Shown in pieces: positions 34,285-45,468 of a stretch of 64,000 nt of DNA (its first letter is position 1; every line of letters starts with the position of its first letter). The position numbers and the translations under genes are program-made. Location: NCBI GenBank assembly GCA_026008535.1, contig BRKX01000001.1:40812317-40876316 (forward strand). The letters are read 5' to 3'. The notes under the pieces were generated by a model, which was given only the letters and a program-made list of their open reading frames with translations, was not told where the DNA came from and searched no databases. This DNA is from Perilla frutescens. Lineage: Eukaryota; Streptophyta; Magnoliopsida; Lamiales; Lamiaceae.

Positions 34285-35205
34285 ATGGGCTCTCTCTCCA
34301 CCATCACTCTAATTTTCCTATCACTCACAGCCTTACAAGCCTCAAGAATCGAATGCCAAGAAATAAAATCAGCCCGGCTGCTCGACCTCCTAATTCGTGA
34401 CTACACATTCAAATCATACACCAAGAATTTCAAGACAGGCAAACTCCACAGAATCAACCTCCCATCAAACCTCTCCGGCATAAACGTCGACACGGTGAGG
34501 CTCCGCTGCGGCAGCCTCCGCAGATACGGCGCCGCCGTCAAAGAATTCCACCTACGCGTGGGCACCTCCGTCCACCCTTGCTCGACAAGAGTCATGATCA
34601 TTCGACAAAACCTCGGTTCCAACTGGTCATCCCTTTACTACGACAACTTCGAGCTATCGGGTTATCAGCTCGTTTCCCCTGTCCTAGGCCTCTTAGCATA
34701 CAATGTAGGAGCCACCAACACCACCACCATTCCCTCCGAGCTGGGAATCCAAGCCGGGAAGAGGCCAATCACGATCGACTTCAGCAAAATGACGGCGAAT
34801 GAGTCATCATCATCATCATCATCAGGGATCATTCCTCTTTGTGCTAGCTTCGATCAAGATGGGAAGGTGAGCCTGTCGAGCCAGGCGAGGCCTAATGTGT
34901 GCGTGGCGACGAGGCATGGGCACTTCGGGCTGGTGGTGGAGTCGCCATTGATGCCGTTGAAGAGGAAGGTGAGTAGGTTGAAGGTAGCCATTGGGAGCTC
35001 GATCGGAGCGGCGTTGGGGGCGTTTTTGCTGAGTTTGCTGGCGATGGCGTTGTTCGTGAACGCGAAGAAGAAGGCGAGGATGGAGGAGATGGAGAGAAGG
35101 GCTTATGAGGAGGAGGCGTTGCAGGTTTCCATGGTTGGTCATGTTAGAGCTCTTACTGCTTCTGGGACAAGAACTGTGCCCACGATTGAGCATGAACATC
35201 ACTAG
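34285..35205 (+). CDS. DUF1191 family single-pass membrane protein
   Basis: A single exon of 306 codons. Residues 1-24 form a signal peptide (ITLIFLSLTALQAS core). The ectodomain has DUF1191 hallmarks: ARLLDLLIRDY (30-40), LPSNLSGI (59-66), VRLRCGSLRRYG (71-82), the NLGSNWSSLYY stretch (109-119) and SPVLGLLAYN (131-140). A seven-serine run at 174-180 is encoded by a TCA microsatellite. A transmembrane helix (about 233-258) is followed by a basic stop-transfer (KKKAR) and a short cytosolic tail with EEMERRAYEEEALQ. The protein should sit in the plasma membrane or another secretory membrane with its N-terminus outside. Its biochemical function is unknown. The ATG follows a (CT)n leader and is the first giving a signal peptide. 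Confidence 0.92.
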   Translation: MGSLSTITLIFLSLTALQASRIECQEIKSARLLDLLIRDYTFKSYTKNFKTGKLHRINLPSNLSGINVDTVRLRCGSLRRYGAAVKEFHLRVGTSVHPCSTRVMIIRQNLGSNWSSLYYDNFELSGYQLVSPVLGLLAYNVGATNTTTIPSELGIQAGKRPITIDFSKMTANESSSSSSSGIIPLCASFDQDGKVSLSSQARPNVCVATRHGHFGLVVESPLMPLKRKVSRLKVAIGSSIGAALGAFLLSLLAMALFVNAKKKARMEEMERRAYEEEALQVSMVGHVRALTASGTRTVPTIEHEHH

Positions 35206-36208
35206 CTACTAATAGTATAGTATAAATCGAATTAATTAATTTCTAGTTTTTTTTTTAAATACAATGTTTTGTGTAAGAATTGTGATTTATTTGAGGTATA
35301 GGAACACTATTGATGTTTGTGTTAATTAGAGGAAAAAATGCTGACAATTTGTTCATCAGTTCTGCTGATCTGACTCCATTTTGTTGTATCATTTTGAAGA
35401 TAAATTCAATGTCTCTGTTTAGTAGATTTGATAAATTTTATGGACATTAATATAATTTTATTTTTTCAGTAGATTTGATAAACGTCCACCTCATATAAAA
35501 GAGGTCGCCTATATGATCTGACTTCTGAGCCCGATTCCTTTGTATGAATATAATTTATATTGATAATTCATTTATTTTTTGAAACGGGAAAAATGTAATA
35601 TTAGTAAGATTTATCCAAAGAAACCATATTGTGTAACCATGTAGGAAAACCTTGTCGAAGCTGGGGAAAAGTCTCCTCTCTCTTGCTCACCATAAATATA
35701 TGTCTTTATCAAGATACAACCAAGTACGAACCACAAAAGATACGTCATTTCTCCTATGCATCAAGTGCATGTCAGACGGTCAACGCAAAAAAAAAAAAAA
35801 AAGTCGAAGCAGATGATACCTTTTAAGATACATGTGATACATTTTGAATTTTGAGTGATACTTTTTAATGTTATGGTTGATATTGATTTAGACTGTTTTT
35901 TTTCTTTCTAACTGATACTTTTAAGGATACAAGTAATACTTTTGAATTTTTGAGTGATATTTTTTTAGTATTATGGTTGATACCAATTTTGATTTTTTTT
36001 TTGCGAGTTGACTGGATCAATGCACATTGACAATCTGATGTGCACCTATTGCATAGAAGACCTACCCTAAAAGATATAATCTGTAAAAATTTCCAAAGGC
36101 CCAACTCAAGCTTAAAACACGAGACCAAATTTATAAAGACATCACACATTTTAGCCGCAAGGAGACCATAATTTTTTCATTGGAGACCATGCTATTTTGC
36201 ACTCATAA
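35206..36208. repeat. Intergenic DNA with TGATACTTTT repeats
   Basis: No gene. At about 35820-35990 the words GTGATACTTTTTAATG, TTATGGTTGATA and AACTGATACTTTTAA recur four to five times. They are followed by CTGGATCAATGCACATTGAC, which is similar in arrangement to 57250-57340. This looks like the end of a dispersed MULE-type family also seen at 60-730. Confidence 0.5.
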
Positions 36209-36217
36209 AATAAAATA

Positions 36218-37655
36218 GGAGAATTATCAATTTAAGATCCAAAAGATACTCTATCTATCGATATAAATTCTGGAAGATAGATTCTATTGATTCAAGACTT
36301 GAAAGATTTAAAACTATCGATTTAAAGCTTGAAGATTTAACGGTGTTAAAATTTCGTTCAACAGAAGGGGATGTGACCGTTAAATAGAGCTGTGCATTCG
36401 GTCGGTCCGGTCCAAGATCGGATCGACAAGAGAGGACCGAATAAACCGATAGTTTTTTTTTTCTAGACCGGACCGACTGAATTAAAATTTAGGACCGGAC
36501 CGAAAACCGACTGATTTTTTCGGTCGGTCCGACCGAATTATTTTTTTCCCACCTAAATTTTAATAAAATCATTTTATATAATATTTTATATATTTTTTAT
36601 CAATGAAGTTTAACTTTTTATATAATATTTTATATACTTTAACTATATAATTATATGATATAGTTATATATATTATCTAATATATTATATATATATATAT
36701 ATTAAATTATTAATAATATATTATTATCTTAATCGGTCGGTCGGTCCGTCCATTTGTATTTTTTCCTGGGACCGAACCGACCGATTAAAAATTCGGTCCA
36801 TTAATTTTGGAACCGACCCGACCGATTATCATATCCGGACCAACCAAATGACCCAATTTTCGGTCGGTCCGGTCGGTCCTTGCACAGCCCTACCGTTAAA
36901 TATCCACATCATTTTTATCATATATTAAATTAAACTAAACCAAACACATATTTATATTAATTGTTTTAATTAAATTGAACAAGGATTTTATTAAATTTCG
37001 TCAAGTAAAAACCACCAATTTTCACCGTTAGGATCTCATTACTTTGTAGTTTGAAATTAAATTTTTGTTTGTTTGATTAATTAAGTTTTGTTTTATTTTT
37101 AATTGATTACTATGATTTTAATTCCATGACCAAACTATTAAATATTTAATAAATTCATTAATGTTAATTTTATTCACTCTCTATATTTTTTTTAAAATAA
37201 TTATTTTCCCCATAAAATTGAAAAAAAATAAAAAAGAACTATATCAATTTATTATTGTGATAGGAAATCAAAAAAATATATATTACAATTACATACTAAA
37301 TTTAGTTAAACGTTGAATTTAATTTAAAACTTATAATGATAACTTATTGAATTGAGCATATATCAAATCGGCATAATTTAATAAAGCCCTCTATTTAATT
37401 TTATTAAGGTAAAAATGTAGATTTATGTTTATTTTTAGTTAATTTAATTTAGGATAAACATGATGTTTCAAAATGATCTGGATATTTAATAACCACGTTG
37501 CCTTCTGTTGGATAGAATTTTAACATCACTAAATATCGAAGCCTTAAATCTATAGTTTTAGATCTTTCAACCTTTGAATCGATAGAATCTATCTTTCAAG
37601 ATCTATATCGATAGATATATAAAGCAATTTTCAGGCCTTGGATTGATAATTCTCC
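36218..37655. mobile_element. MULE-like element, 1.44 kb, containing an hAT MITE
   Basis: Inverted termini GGAGAATTATCAATTTAAG and (from the right) GGAGAATTATCAATCCAAG continue for about 170 bases through ATCGATA, AGATAGATTCTAT and TTTAACGGTGTTAAAATT. Target duplication AATAAAATA / AATGAAATA at 36209-36217 and 37656-37664 (8 of 9). No coding capacity. The hAT element at 36385-36892 inserted near the inner end of the left terminal repeat. Confidence 0.88.
36385..36892. mobile_element. hAT-type MITE, 508 bp, perfect 8-bp target duplication
   Basis: Short inverted termini TAGAGCTGTGCA and (from the right) TAGGGCTGTGCA. The flanking 8-mer CCGTTAAA is perfect at 36377-36384 and 36893-36900, diagnostic of hAT. 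The subterminal regions are packed with CGGTC / GACCG words (for example CGGTCGGTCCGGTC) in both orientations, and the centre is nearly pure A/T. Confidence 0.93.
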
Positions 37656-38889
37656 AATGAAATACTATACTATTTTTTGAAAAGAATATATTAAATATGT
37701 ATATAAAAAATTGGAAAAATGTCTAATTTGGTCCTTTAACTATACCCGAAATATCAGTTTGGTCAAATTTACCAATTTCTCAATATGTTTATCTAATTCA
37801 ACCAAAATTGATCCCTCAACTTTTTAAAATGTTTAAAGTTAATACTTTCGTTAGTCTCTAAACTAATTCTTGTTAACATCTGTGACTAACGACGTTACGT
37901 ACAAGTCTTATTTTAGGCGAAAAAATCACCAAATTAATTTCTTAAGAGAACTAGGGTTTGAACAAAAAAATCACCAACTTGATTTCTCAATTCCACTCCA
38001 CTAGAAATTCATAACTCTTGACATTTATCTAAAAAATCCACAACAAATCCCCCTCTAGACATTCTGGAGAAATTCCCTCATCTCAAAAGTGGACAATGAC
38101 GGTTCATGAGGTAACAATTGGTGGTCCTCGAGTTGAAATTGTATCCCTCACTTGTCGGGTATGATTCTGACCATAAGGTAATAATTTTTTTTACTGGTTA
38201 AGCTTTAATTATTAAACAAAGATTCTTGGTGGTGGTCCTCGATATTATAATACAAAGATTGTGATGAGATTTAAATATTTGTTGCTTTCATTGACTTCAA
38301 TTTTCATCCTTTTTGTATTTTTTTTTTTTTACTTTGAACTAATGTGTATCCTTGTTTCTAGATTTGGGATGGGGTTCTTTTAGGGTTTCACTATAAATGG
38401 AGAGGGTTAATGTGATTTACCATTACAAGGGTAGATGCGTGCACATTTTGGAGTTAGCATACATTGAGGGTTATAGTAAATTGCCTGAAAAGACGTTGAT
38501 TATCTATCATTTACTCACATGCTTAAAACTTACAAGGAAGAATTTAGGGTGTCAAGTTTGAAAAAAACTGTGTTATGTGAAACTTGGAGTAGCATTAGCA
38601 AGTGGACAACTCAATGTGATTGAAAATGATGATAGGATTAATAAGCTTATAGAATTGATATGGCTGAGTTTTCATCATACTGATACTTTGCACATTTAGC
38701 CATTAAGTGATGGTGGTAGTACAACACTTATAAGTACTAGACGTAGTTCTTTTCAAAATGATCATGATCAATTAATGGATGGCATAATCAATGAGTTGCT
38801 AGATGAAGAACATATTCAATCTAATGATAAGGAGCAACGGGTTATGAAAACTGATTGTGGGGAAAATATTTAACAACACAGACAGGTTA

Positions 38890-39427
38890 TGTTGGGTTTT
38901 TCGAATTAACCCGCCACATGATCTATTTGGATACCATTAATTCTATGCTCATGTAAATCATAATTTTTTATTTGTGGCATTAATTAACATATATTGAATT
39001 AACATGCATGTTCAATTTCGAATCTATTGCAGCGGAAGAAAATAGAATCTATCAAAATTGATACTTACAAATGTTGTCGGGTTGATCATGGGATTAAAGC
39101 TCTAATCCCGTTGTTGATGGAGAACACATGGACGACAACTTCATTTTCCATGGTGTTCGAAATTTTCATAGCTCCAATATTCTATTTCTCGATCTTCTGC
39201 TGTATTCCTGAACCTTGTCTAGATGTAGGGTGGGCTACAAACTACTATACCGTATAGAAATCCTAGGGAGAGCACGAAAGAGAGGCTGTTTTTGAGTGAC
39301 TATTTTCGTGCCCCCCTCCCTTTATTATAAAGGAGAGGACGAAAATTTCATCTCCAAACCCAAACGGGTTTGGGCCTCCAATTCTTGTTCTATTCCCAGT
39401 CCATTATGATTATATTGGGCTACAACA
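38890..39427. mobile_element. Probable solo LTR, 538 bp
   Basis: Begins TGTTGGG and ends CTACAACA. It interrupts degenerate repeats of the mudrA N-terminal region, because sequence like GATAAGGAG-AA-GGGTTAT occurs on both sides. Contains ATTGCAGCGGAAGAAAAT, a motif I associate with plant Copia LTRs. No clear target duplication, so the limits are approximate. Confidence 0.5.
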
Positions 39428-40670
39428 TGAATCTAGAAGAATATTAGCTTACTGATAAGGAGAAAGGGTTATAGAAACTAATGATGAGAAAACTGGTGAA
39501 CAACATAGATAGTCTAACGTTAAGGGCAAATGGGCCATGGAAACTAATGGGGAAACTATAGTTGAGGATAATGTGCACTTAGATTCTAAGGAAGATAAAT
39601 TTGATATTGTTTCAGAGACTGTAAGTAACTATCTAGTTAATTAACCAGAACATGAGAAAGATGAAGTATGATATAGATGGTAAGAATCCACATTTCATAT
39701 TAGGCATGTCATTTAAGAATGCATTTGAGGCTAGACTTACAATTAGAAGATACAGTATTGCCAAATGTACTCCTTTGAGAATTAAACTAAAAGATTCTAA
39801 GAAAGATACAAGGGTGCCCATTTCATTTGTACATTTCCAAAGATGGCAAGACTGAAGCTATGATGGTGAGGATGATTGAGGGTGAACATAATTGTTTGAG
39901 AGATGTCAATAATAATCTAGCATCTGCTAAGTTTCTTGCACTTGAATTTAAGGAAAAAAAAATATGCAAACCCAAACACATCTATGAAAGATACAATTGT
40001 GAAAATTGAGAAACATATGAAATTATATGTTTCTAAATCAAAAGGTAAGAGGGCTAAGAGAATTGTGACGAATGAGATAGATGGTAGTTTTAAGGCTAAG
40101 TTTGCAAACATAGGGGCTATGCAGCAAAATTCAAAGAAGAAAATACCGGAACAACTGTTGAATTGGAAACATGTGAGGAATCTTTGAGGAAATAAGACAA
40201 GTTTGAGTTCAAAAGAATTTTCTTTTGTTTTGATGCTTTGAAAAAGGTTGGAGAGTAGGTTGTAGGCCAATCATTGGCATAACTAGTTATCATATTAAGG
40301 TTTTGTTAGAGGTCATTTGTTGGCTGCTGTTGGAAAAGATGAGAAAGATCAACTATACTCAATGGCATGGGCTGTCATTGCAATAGAGAATAAGGATATC
40401 TGGGGCTGGTTTTTGTAACTCTTGATTAAGGATCTTCCGATTGAGGATGTAGGAAGGAATCTAGCCATACTGTCTGATATGCAAAAGGTTAGTTGCTTAA
40501 CTTTTGTCAACAATTGTAGTTATTTTATAATGCAACTTCTACTTATTCAATTTAATGCAAGGTTTAGTGCATGCAATGTTTGAGATACTACCTTATGTTG
40601 AGCATAAGTGTTGTGCTAGACATGTATGTGTCAATTGGAGTAAAAGTGGCATGAGGAGGAGTTGAAGAAG

Positions 40671-41282
40671 TGATACGATCCTAGCTGGGGTGCTGATGAT
40701 CGAGTTCGAGCGTTTAGGGAGGCTGACATGAGTGGCAGCGCGAGTCCTGGCGCGAGTGAACCGGTCACGCCAATAGGCATGAGTTACAGCGCGAGTGGTG
40801 GCGCGAGCAGAGCTTTCGCGCCTGCGACGTGTTCTGCTTTGGGCTGGGCGCGAGCTACAGCGCGACTCGGGACGCGAGTGGGCCTGTGTCACGCCAACTT
40901 GGACTGTTCCAGATTTATCCATTTATTTATTTATTTATTTTATTTTTAGATTAGGATTTAATTTTAGGGTTTTATTTTATTTTTCCCACCTATATAAGGG
41001 CCTGTTCGGAACATTATTATGAGATAGATTATTTTTGATATTGAATATTGATATTTCTCTACGGAGATTTTATTTGAATCGTTTGATTCAAACCTCCCCG
41101 ACTTATCAAATAACCATCCATATCTGTTTGTGGTGTCACCATTATTTTTGAGTTCGTGTTTCCAATTGATAGCTAGTTACGCATTCAATTGATTCGTGGT
41201 TCAACATCATTGTGAGGCTAGGGTTTGAGATTTTCCCCAAATTCCACCATTGTAACCTGATACTCCTGGGAGGATCGCATCA
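40671..41282. mobile_element. Probable solo LTR, 612 bp, with GCGCGAG array
   Basis: Inserted inside mudrA coding sequence. The ends are a short inverted repeat, TGATACGATCCT and (from the right) TGATGCGATCCT, giving TG...CA termini. Flanks AGAAG / ATAAG (4 of 5) fit a 5-bp LTR-type duplication. The block 40730-40880 is very GC-rich, with repeated GCGCGAGT / CAGCGCGAG words resembling a block in the unrelated LTR at 61259. A TATATAA motif occurs at about 40992. Confidence 0.65.
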
Positions 41283-43424
41283 ATAAGAGATTTTGGTGGT
41301 GTTCTTGGAGCGGTTTTAAAGAAGAGTTTGAGAATAATTTGAAAATTTTAGGGGCTACTAGTGAGAAAGAAGCTGAAGACTTTATGGTACATAATCCAAG
41401 TGCATTTTGTAATGGTTCACAATAATATAACTGAGAGCTTTAGTTCAAGCATGGTAGATGCTAGGTATAAATCTATTGTGTCAATGCTTGATGATATGAG
41501 GCTTAATGCCATGAAGAGGTTGACAACTAATAAGTTCTTGTTTGATACCTGAACAACTGAGTGAAGTCCAACTTGTTTAGAAACATACCAAGAAAATTTG
41601 GAGAATGCATTTGGGTGTAGAGTGATATTCAATCGAACTAATGGATATGAGATTGATCATGGTGATTATAAACATAAAAAAGTGTTGTTGGATAGGTGTA
41701 TTTGCACATGCAGGTCATTGAAACTCACTGACATTCCATGTATACATGCAATTTGTACCATTAAACATGCCAAACAAGACCCTAAAGCAAAATGTAGAGC
41801 CTCATGCACCTATAGTTAAGTCAACTGGAAGGATAAGAAGGAGAATGAATAGAGTAGTCAATGAGACCGGGAGAGCGAAAACTGGTAGGGTACTAGGCAA
41901 AAAAGGAGTTGTAATGAGTTACTCAATTTGTCATGGTATAAGACACAATCATTCTAAATTCCATAACAACAACTCACATATATCACAACCATCTCAATTA
42001 AACACCATCTATGTTGTAGAGTTTTGAAACTTTGAAACTTGCTTTAACACTATCTATTTTGCAGAGTTCATGCATTCCTTCTGCTGGTAATCAAAGAACT
42101 TGGCCAAACTGTACCAAGAAGAAATCATCTGGAGCTGCAAGTGAGTCCCTGTCTCAGCCATCATCTGCAAATCCAAATGAATCCATCCATTATTTAGAGT
42201 TGAGTCCATCTATTAGTGATGAGATCGAGACAAGCACTGAGGATTTGAACCCGGAGTTACAGCTGAGAAGTTCAGTGACGAGATTAAGAGCCAAGAAGCT
42301 GCAAGGTTACTTCCAGTGCTATGTTCAAAAGAAGTTGGAAGATGGAGCTAATTTTAGACAGTACAAGTTGGTGACTTTGACGAGCATCGAGGAGAGTAAT
42401 TGAAGTGGCAGTCATGCATATGGACGTGTGTCCATATTTTTAATTCAGTTGTTTTATTTTAATTGGACCCAGTATTTAATTTAATTATAAGCCCAATTAT
42501 CACAACTTGTTTGGTGTTATTGGGCCAATGAATTTATTTATTTTATTTCAAGTTTAATTCGAAAATCCAAGCCCATTAACTTGTGATTTTCATTTTCCCT
42601 AGGCTAATTACTTAAGCTGTATGAACGTATTGTTTTTCTCAGACTGGAATTGAATTAAATCGGCTTTTATGCTACTTCCTGTCTGAAATACAAATCGTGT
42701 GTTCTTGGTAGAGTTTGAGGTTGGCAATCCAAACTTAAAATCAAGGGATTCATTCATGCATCCAGTAGTGTACGGGTTAATCTCGCTATGAAGTTCGCTC
42801 CATATTCGCGTTTCAGATTCTTGTCGATCCGGGGTTCGTTTCGGGTAAGCTTCTCGATCCTTCCTTCATTTTCCATCAATCCACCCTTCACCTAGCATCA
42901 TCCACACCTCCATAATCATTTCACATCATCCACAACATCACCAATTTCGTCCATACCACCAGCCATCATCAGATTTAATCTTCACAAGTCTTTCGAACCC
43001 TAAATCGCCACAAAAGTGTCCACCGAACCATATCACAAACCACAAGTGCGTTTTTCCTGATTTTTGGATATGTTATTACTGACTCTAAGTTGTACCCTGT
43101 CATAAAATTTGAGCTTAATCTGACATCGTTTGATAGGTCAATTGATCGGGTCAAATTCTAGGGTTCTTAGGTTATAAATTGGGGATTTTGCTATTTATTT
43201 CTTGTTTGAATTTATTGGTTGTTTTTAGGTCAGTTTATTTGGGTTATTTGATCATTATTGTTCAGTTAGTATTGGATTGAAGCATCATTTATAGTTGACG
43301 TTGTTCTTTCCTTGGCTTCCACATCGTATCGTATTTTGATTGGTCGTATCAGTTAGTCATCATCTGGAGCTGCAAAGTTTATCTGGAAGAATAAAAGGAC
43401 TACTGGCCTTGGAATCCTTTTTGA

Positions 43425-43958
43425 TGAAAATTCTGGAAATATGATACTTAATCTGATTATTTTTCTTAAGCTTGGAATTCTTTTCTCAACATACTTGATT
43501 TTCATCTGCTCCTTTCATTAATTGTAATAATTTGTTGTGTCAATTTAAATGTAGCATTACTCTCTCTTATGAAATATTGGTGTCATAGAATAATCATATT
43601 GCTAGCCAAGCTCTGAACTCAAATCCAGAGGTTAATGTGAGTTACTCAATTCATAATGAGAAAGAGATTAGACAAACAACACATTCTTCATGAAAATTCT
43701 GGAAATATGATACTTAATGTGAGTATTTTTCTTAAGCTTGGATTAATTGTTTTCTCAACATACTTGATTTTCATATTTTCCTTTCATTAATTGTAATAAT
43801 TGGTTGTGTCAATTTAAATGTAACATGACTTCTCTTATGAAATATTAATGTCATAGAATAATCATATTGCTAGCCAAGCTCTGAGCTCAAATCCAGAGGT
43901 TAATGTGAGGTATTCAATTCATAATGAGAAAGAGATTAGACAAACAACACATTCTTCA
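43425..43958. repeat. 266-bp tandem duplication
   Basis: Copy 1 43425-43690 and copy 2 43691-43958 both begin TGAAAATTCTGGAAATATGA and end CAAACAACACATTCTTCA. They are about 90% identical, so the duplication is moderately old. It lies in the 3' part of the MULE. Confidence 0.93.
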
Positions 43959-44789
43959 AGAGTTTTAAGAATCAGATTGCTCTCTTTCAAACCACCAGGC
44001 TTGAAATGGATTGGTCAGAGATCAATTACTACAACACAACTTCAGAATGAACGGACAAGAAAAGGGCTAAGAAATGGGATACCAAGAAATCTTAACTTGA
44101 TGTTGCCTAACCTATTATTTATCTTTTGTTCATCTTAATGGTATTAGCTTGACAAACAATTTGATGTAGCATGGTCTTTTGTTTATCTTTTATACATCTT
44201 ATTGATATTAGCTTGAAAAATAATTCAACACTTAGCCTGAGCTTTTGTTTATGTTTTGTACATCTGCTCCTACTTAGGTTGCCTCTTTTGTGGCATGTGA
44301 CTTTTGATGTGAAACATTGAGTCTAACAGTTGATATTTTGAATGAAACGGAATGCTTGTGCTAGACTATTACTATATTGATTTTGTTCTCTTATTCAAAT
44401 GTTCATTGCATCAAAATGGCCATGAGTATTCATTTATCATTCTATGAAATGTTTTTGCATCATCCATTACATAATATATAACACAGTAAATACCATTCCA
44501 ACAAAATTCATTTAGCTTAAAGTTTCTCCTTCAAATCAAGGATTACAAACAGATGTCATAACTAAACAACACAATAGATTACATAACTAATGTTTACGAC
44601 AACTTAGACATTCTAACTAACACTATCAACCATGTTAACACAAGAGCAAAATATGCTCGATTCAACTTCTTTTACATGTTATTTAATTCAACACTTGTTT
44701 ATTTTTTTTAAAGCTCATTCACATCTTCAGTCAAAAGTCAAAGTATCAAGTTCCCTCATTGAAACCACTCTGGTCATTAATTCATTCTT

Positions 44790-45110
44790 CGAGCAAGATT
44801 TTTTTTTCAGCCTTCAATTCATTTATCAACTCTTTAGATCTACCTTCTATTTCACAATCATACCAAAAGAAATCAGTACATCCTTGTTTCTGGACTCCAT
44901 CTTTCGGTGGGTGAAATCATATAATCACATGAATTTAAACAGACAATGAAGGATTTGAGCTTAAAAACTAAAATAAGTGGATACTTAGTTACATTAAAAT
45001 ATCGACAACCATAAAATCTTCTTCTGGGATTTTCTCGAATCCATAAAGTCCGCAAAATCTCTTGAACACCACACTACATTTTCTTTGTCCCTCTTAAGAT
45101 TCATGAACTC
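44790..45110 (-). pseudogene. Captured GRF-type zinc-finger fragment
   Basis: On the minus strand the reading CGVQEILRTLWIRENPRRRFYG followed by CRYFN matches plant GRF-type zinc fingers (C-x-C-G, then ENPxRRFYGC; At4g04775-like proteins). An in-frame TAG falls just before the first C-G, and further stops follow the finger. It sits just inside the right terminal repeat of the MULE, opposite to the transposase, as expected for a captured or TE-associated gene fragment. Such GRF genes are often TE-linked, so it may not derive from a host gene. Confidence 0.6.
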
Positions 45111-45468
45111 ATCTTCAACTTGATGATGATGTGGTTGTTGATGATTCCATCAATTTTGCATTTGAGTGAAAATAAATATGAGACACGTGGAGATGGCTTT
45201 TGGATTATTTCAAATTTTGTTAATGATTTGGAGAAATGAAATTCATGCAAGATGTGTTAAGCTCTTCAATTTGGGGACTTTTTCACCTAAAACAAGACTA
45301 GTAATGTTGTTAGTGACGGATGTTAACGAGAATTAGTTTAGAGACTAACAGAAGTATTAACCTAATACCTTTTAGAAATTTAAAAGACCAATTTGAGCCA
45401 AAATTTTTATTTTATGATCAAACTGAGATTTCGAGTATAATTAAAGGACCAAATTTGATATTTTCTTT

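Larger units (their letters stand above)
38395..44138 (+). pseudogene. Decayed MuDR-type transposase (mudrA)
   Basis: Pieces in order: an N-terminal stretch near 38400-38520 with a mudrA-like ELAYIEGYSKLPEKT reading; the DNA-binding region at 39680-39930 (PHFILGMSFKNAFEARLTIR, then a shifted frame with YISKDGKTEAMMVRMIEGEHNC); the transposase core at 40240-40670 (CRPIIGIT, MAWAVIAIENKDIWGW, DLPIEDVGRNLAILSDMQK, GLVHAMFEILPYVEHKCCARH); the continuation at 41290-41630 (FEENLKILGATSEKEAEDF-like); and a SWIM zinc finger at 41690-41790 (CTCRSLKLTDIPCIHAICTI). The usual D-G-C-H at the first catalytic Asp reads T-S-Y-H. Many stops and frameshifts plus two LTR insertions make it non-functional. At 43975-44060 a PPGLKWIGQRSITTTQLQ reading matches the usual C-terminal tail. 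Confidence 0.8.
37714..45468. mobile_element. Large MULE, 7.75 kb, with MuDR remnants
   Basis: The terminal inverted repeats align for more than 200 bases. Shared blocks include AATTTGGTCCTTTAA, ATCAGTTTG / CTCAGTTTG, GTTAGTCTCTAAACTAATTC and TTTTAGG-GAAAAA. Flanks TAAAAAATT / GAAAAAATT (8 of 9) suggest a 9-bp duplication; the exact ends are uncertain by a few bases. Inside lie a broken MuDR-type transposase (+ strand), two LTR-like insertions, a 266-bp tandem duplication and a minus-strand GRF zinc-finger fragment. Confidence 0.85.
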
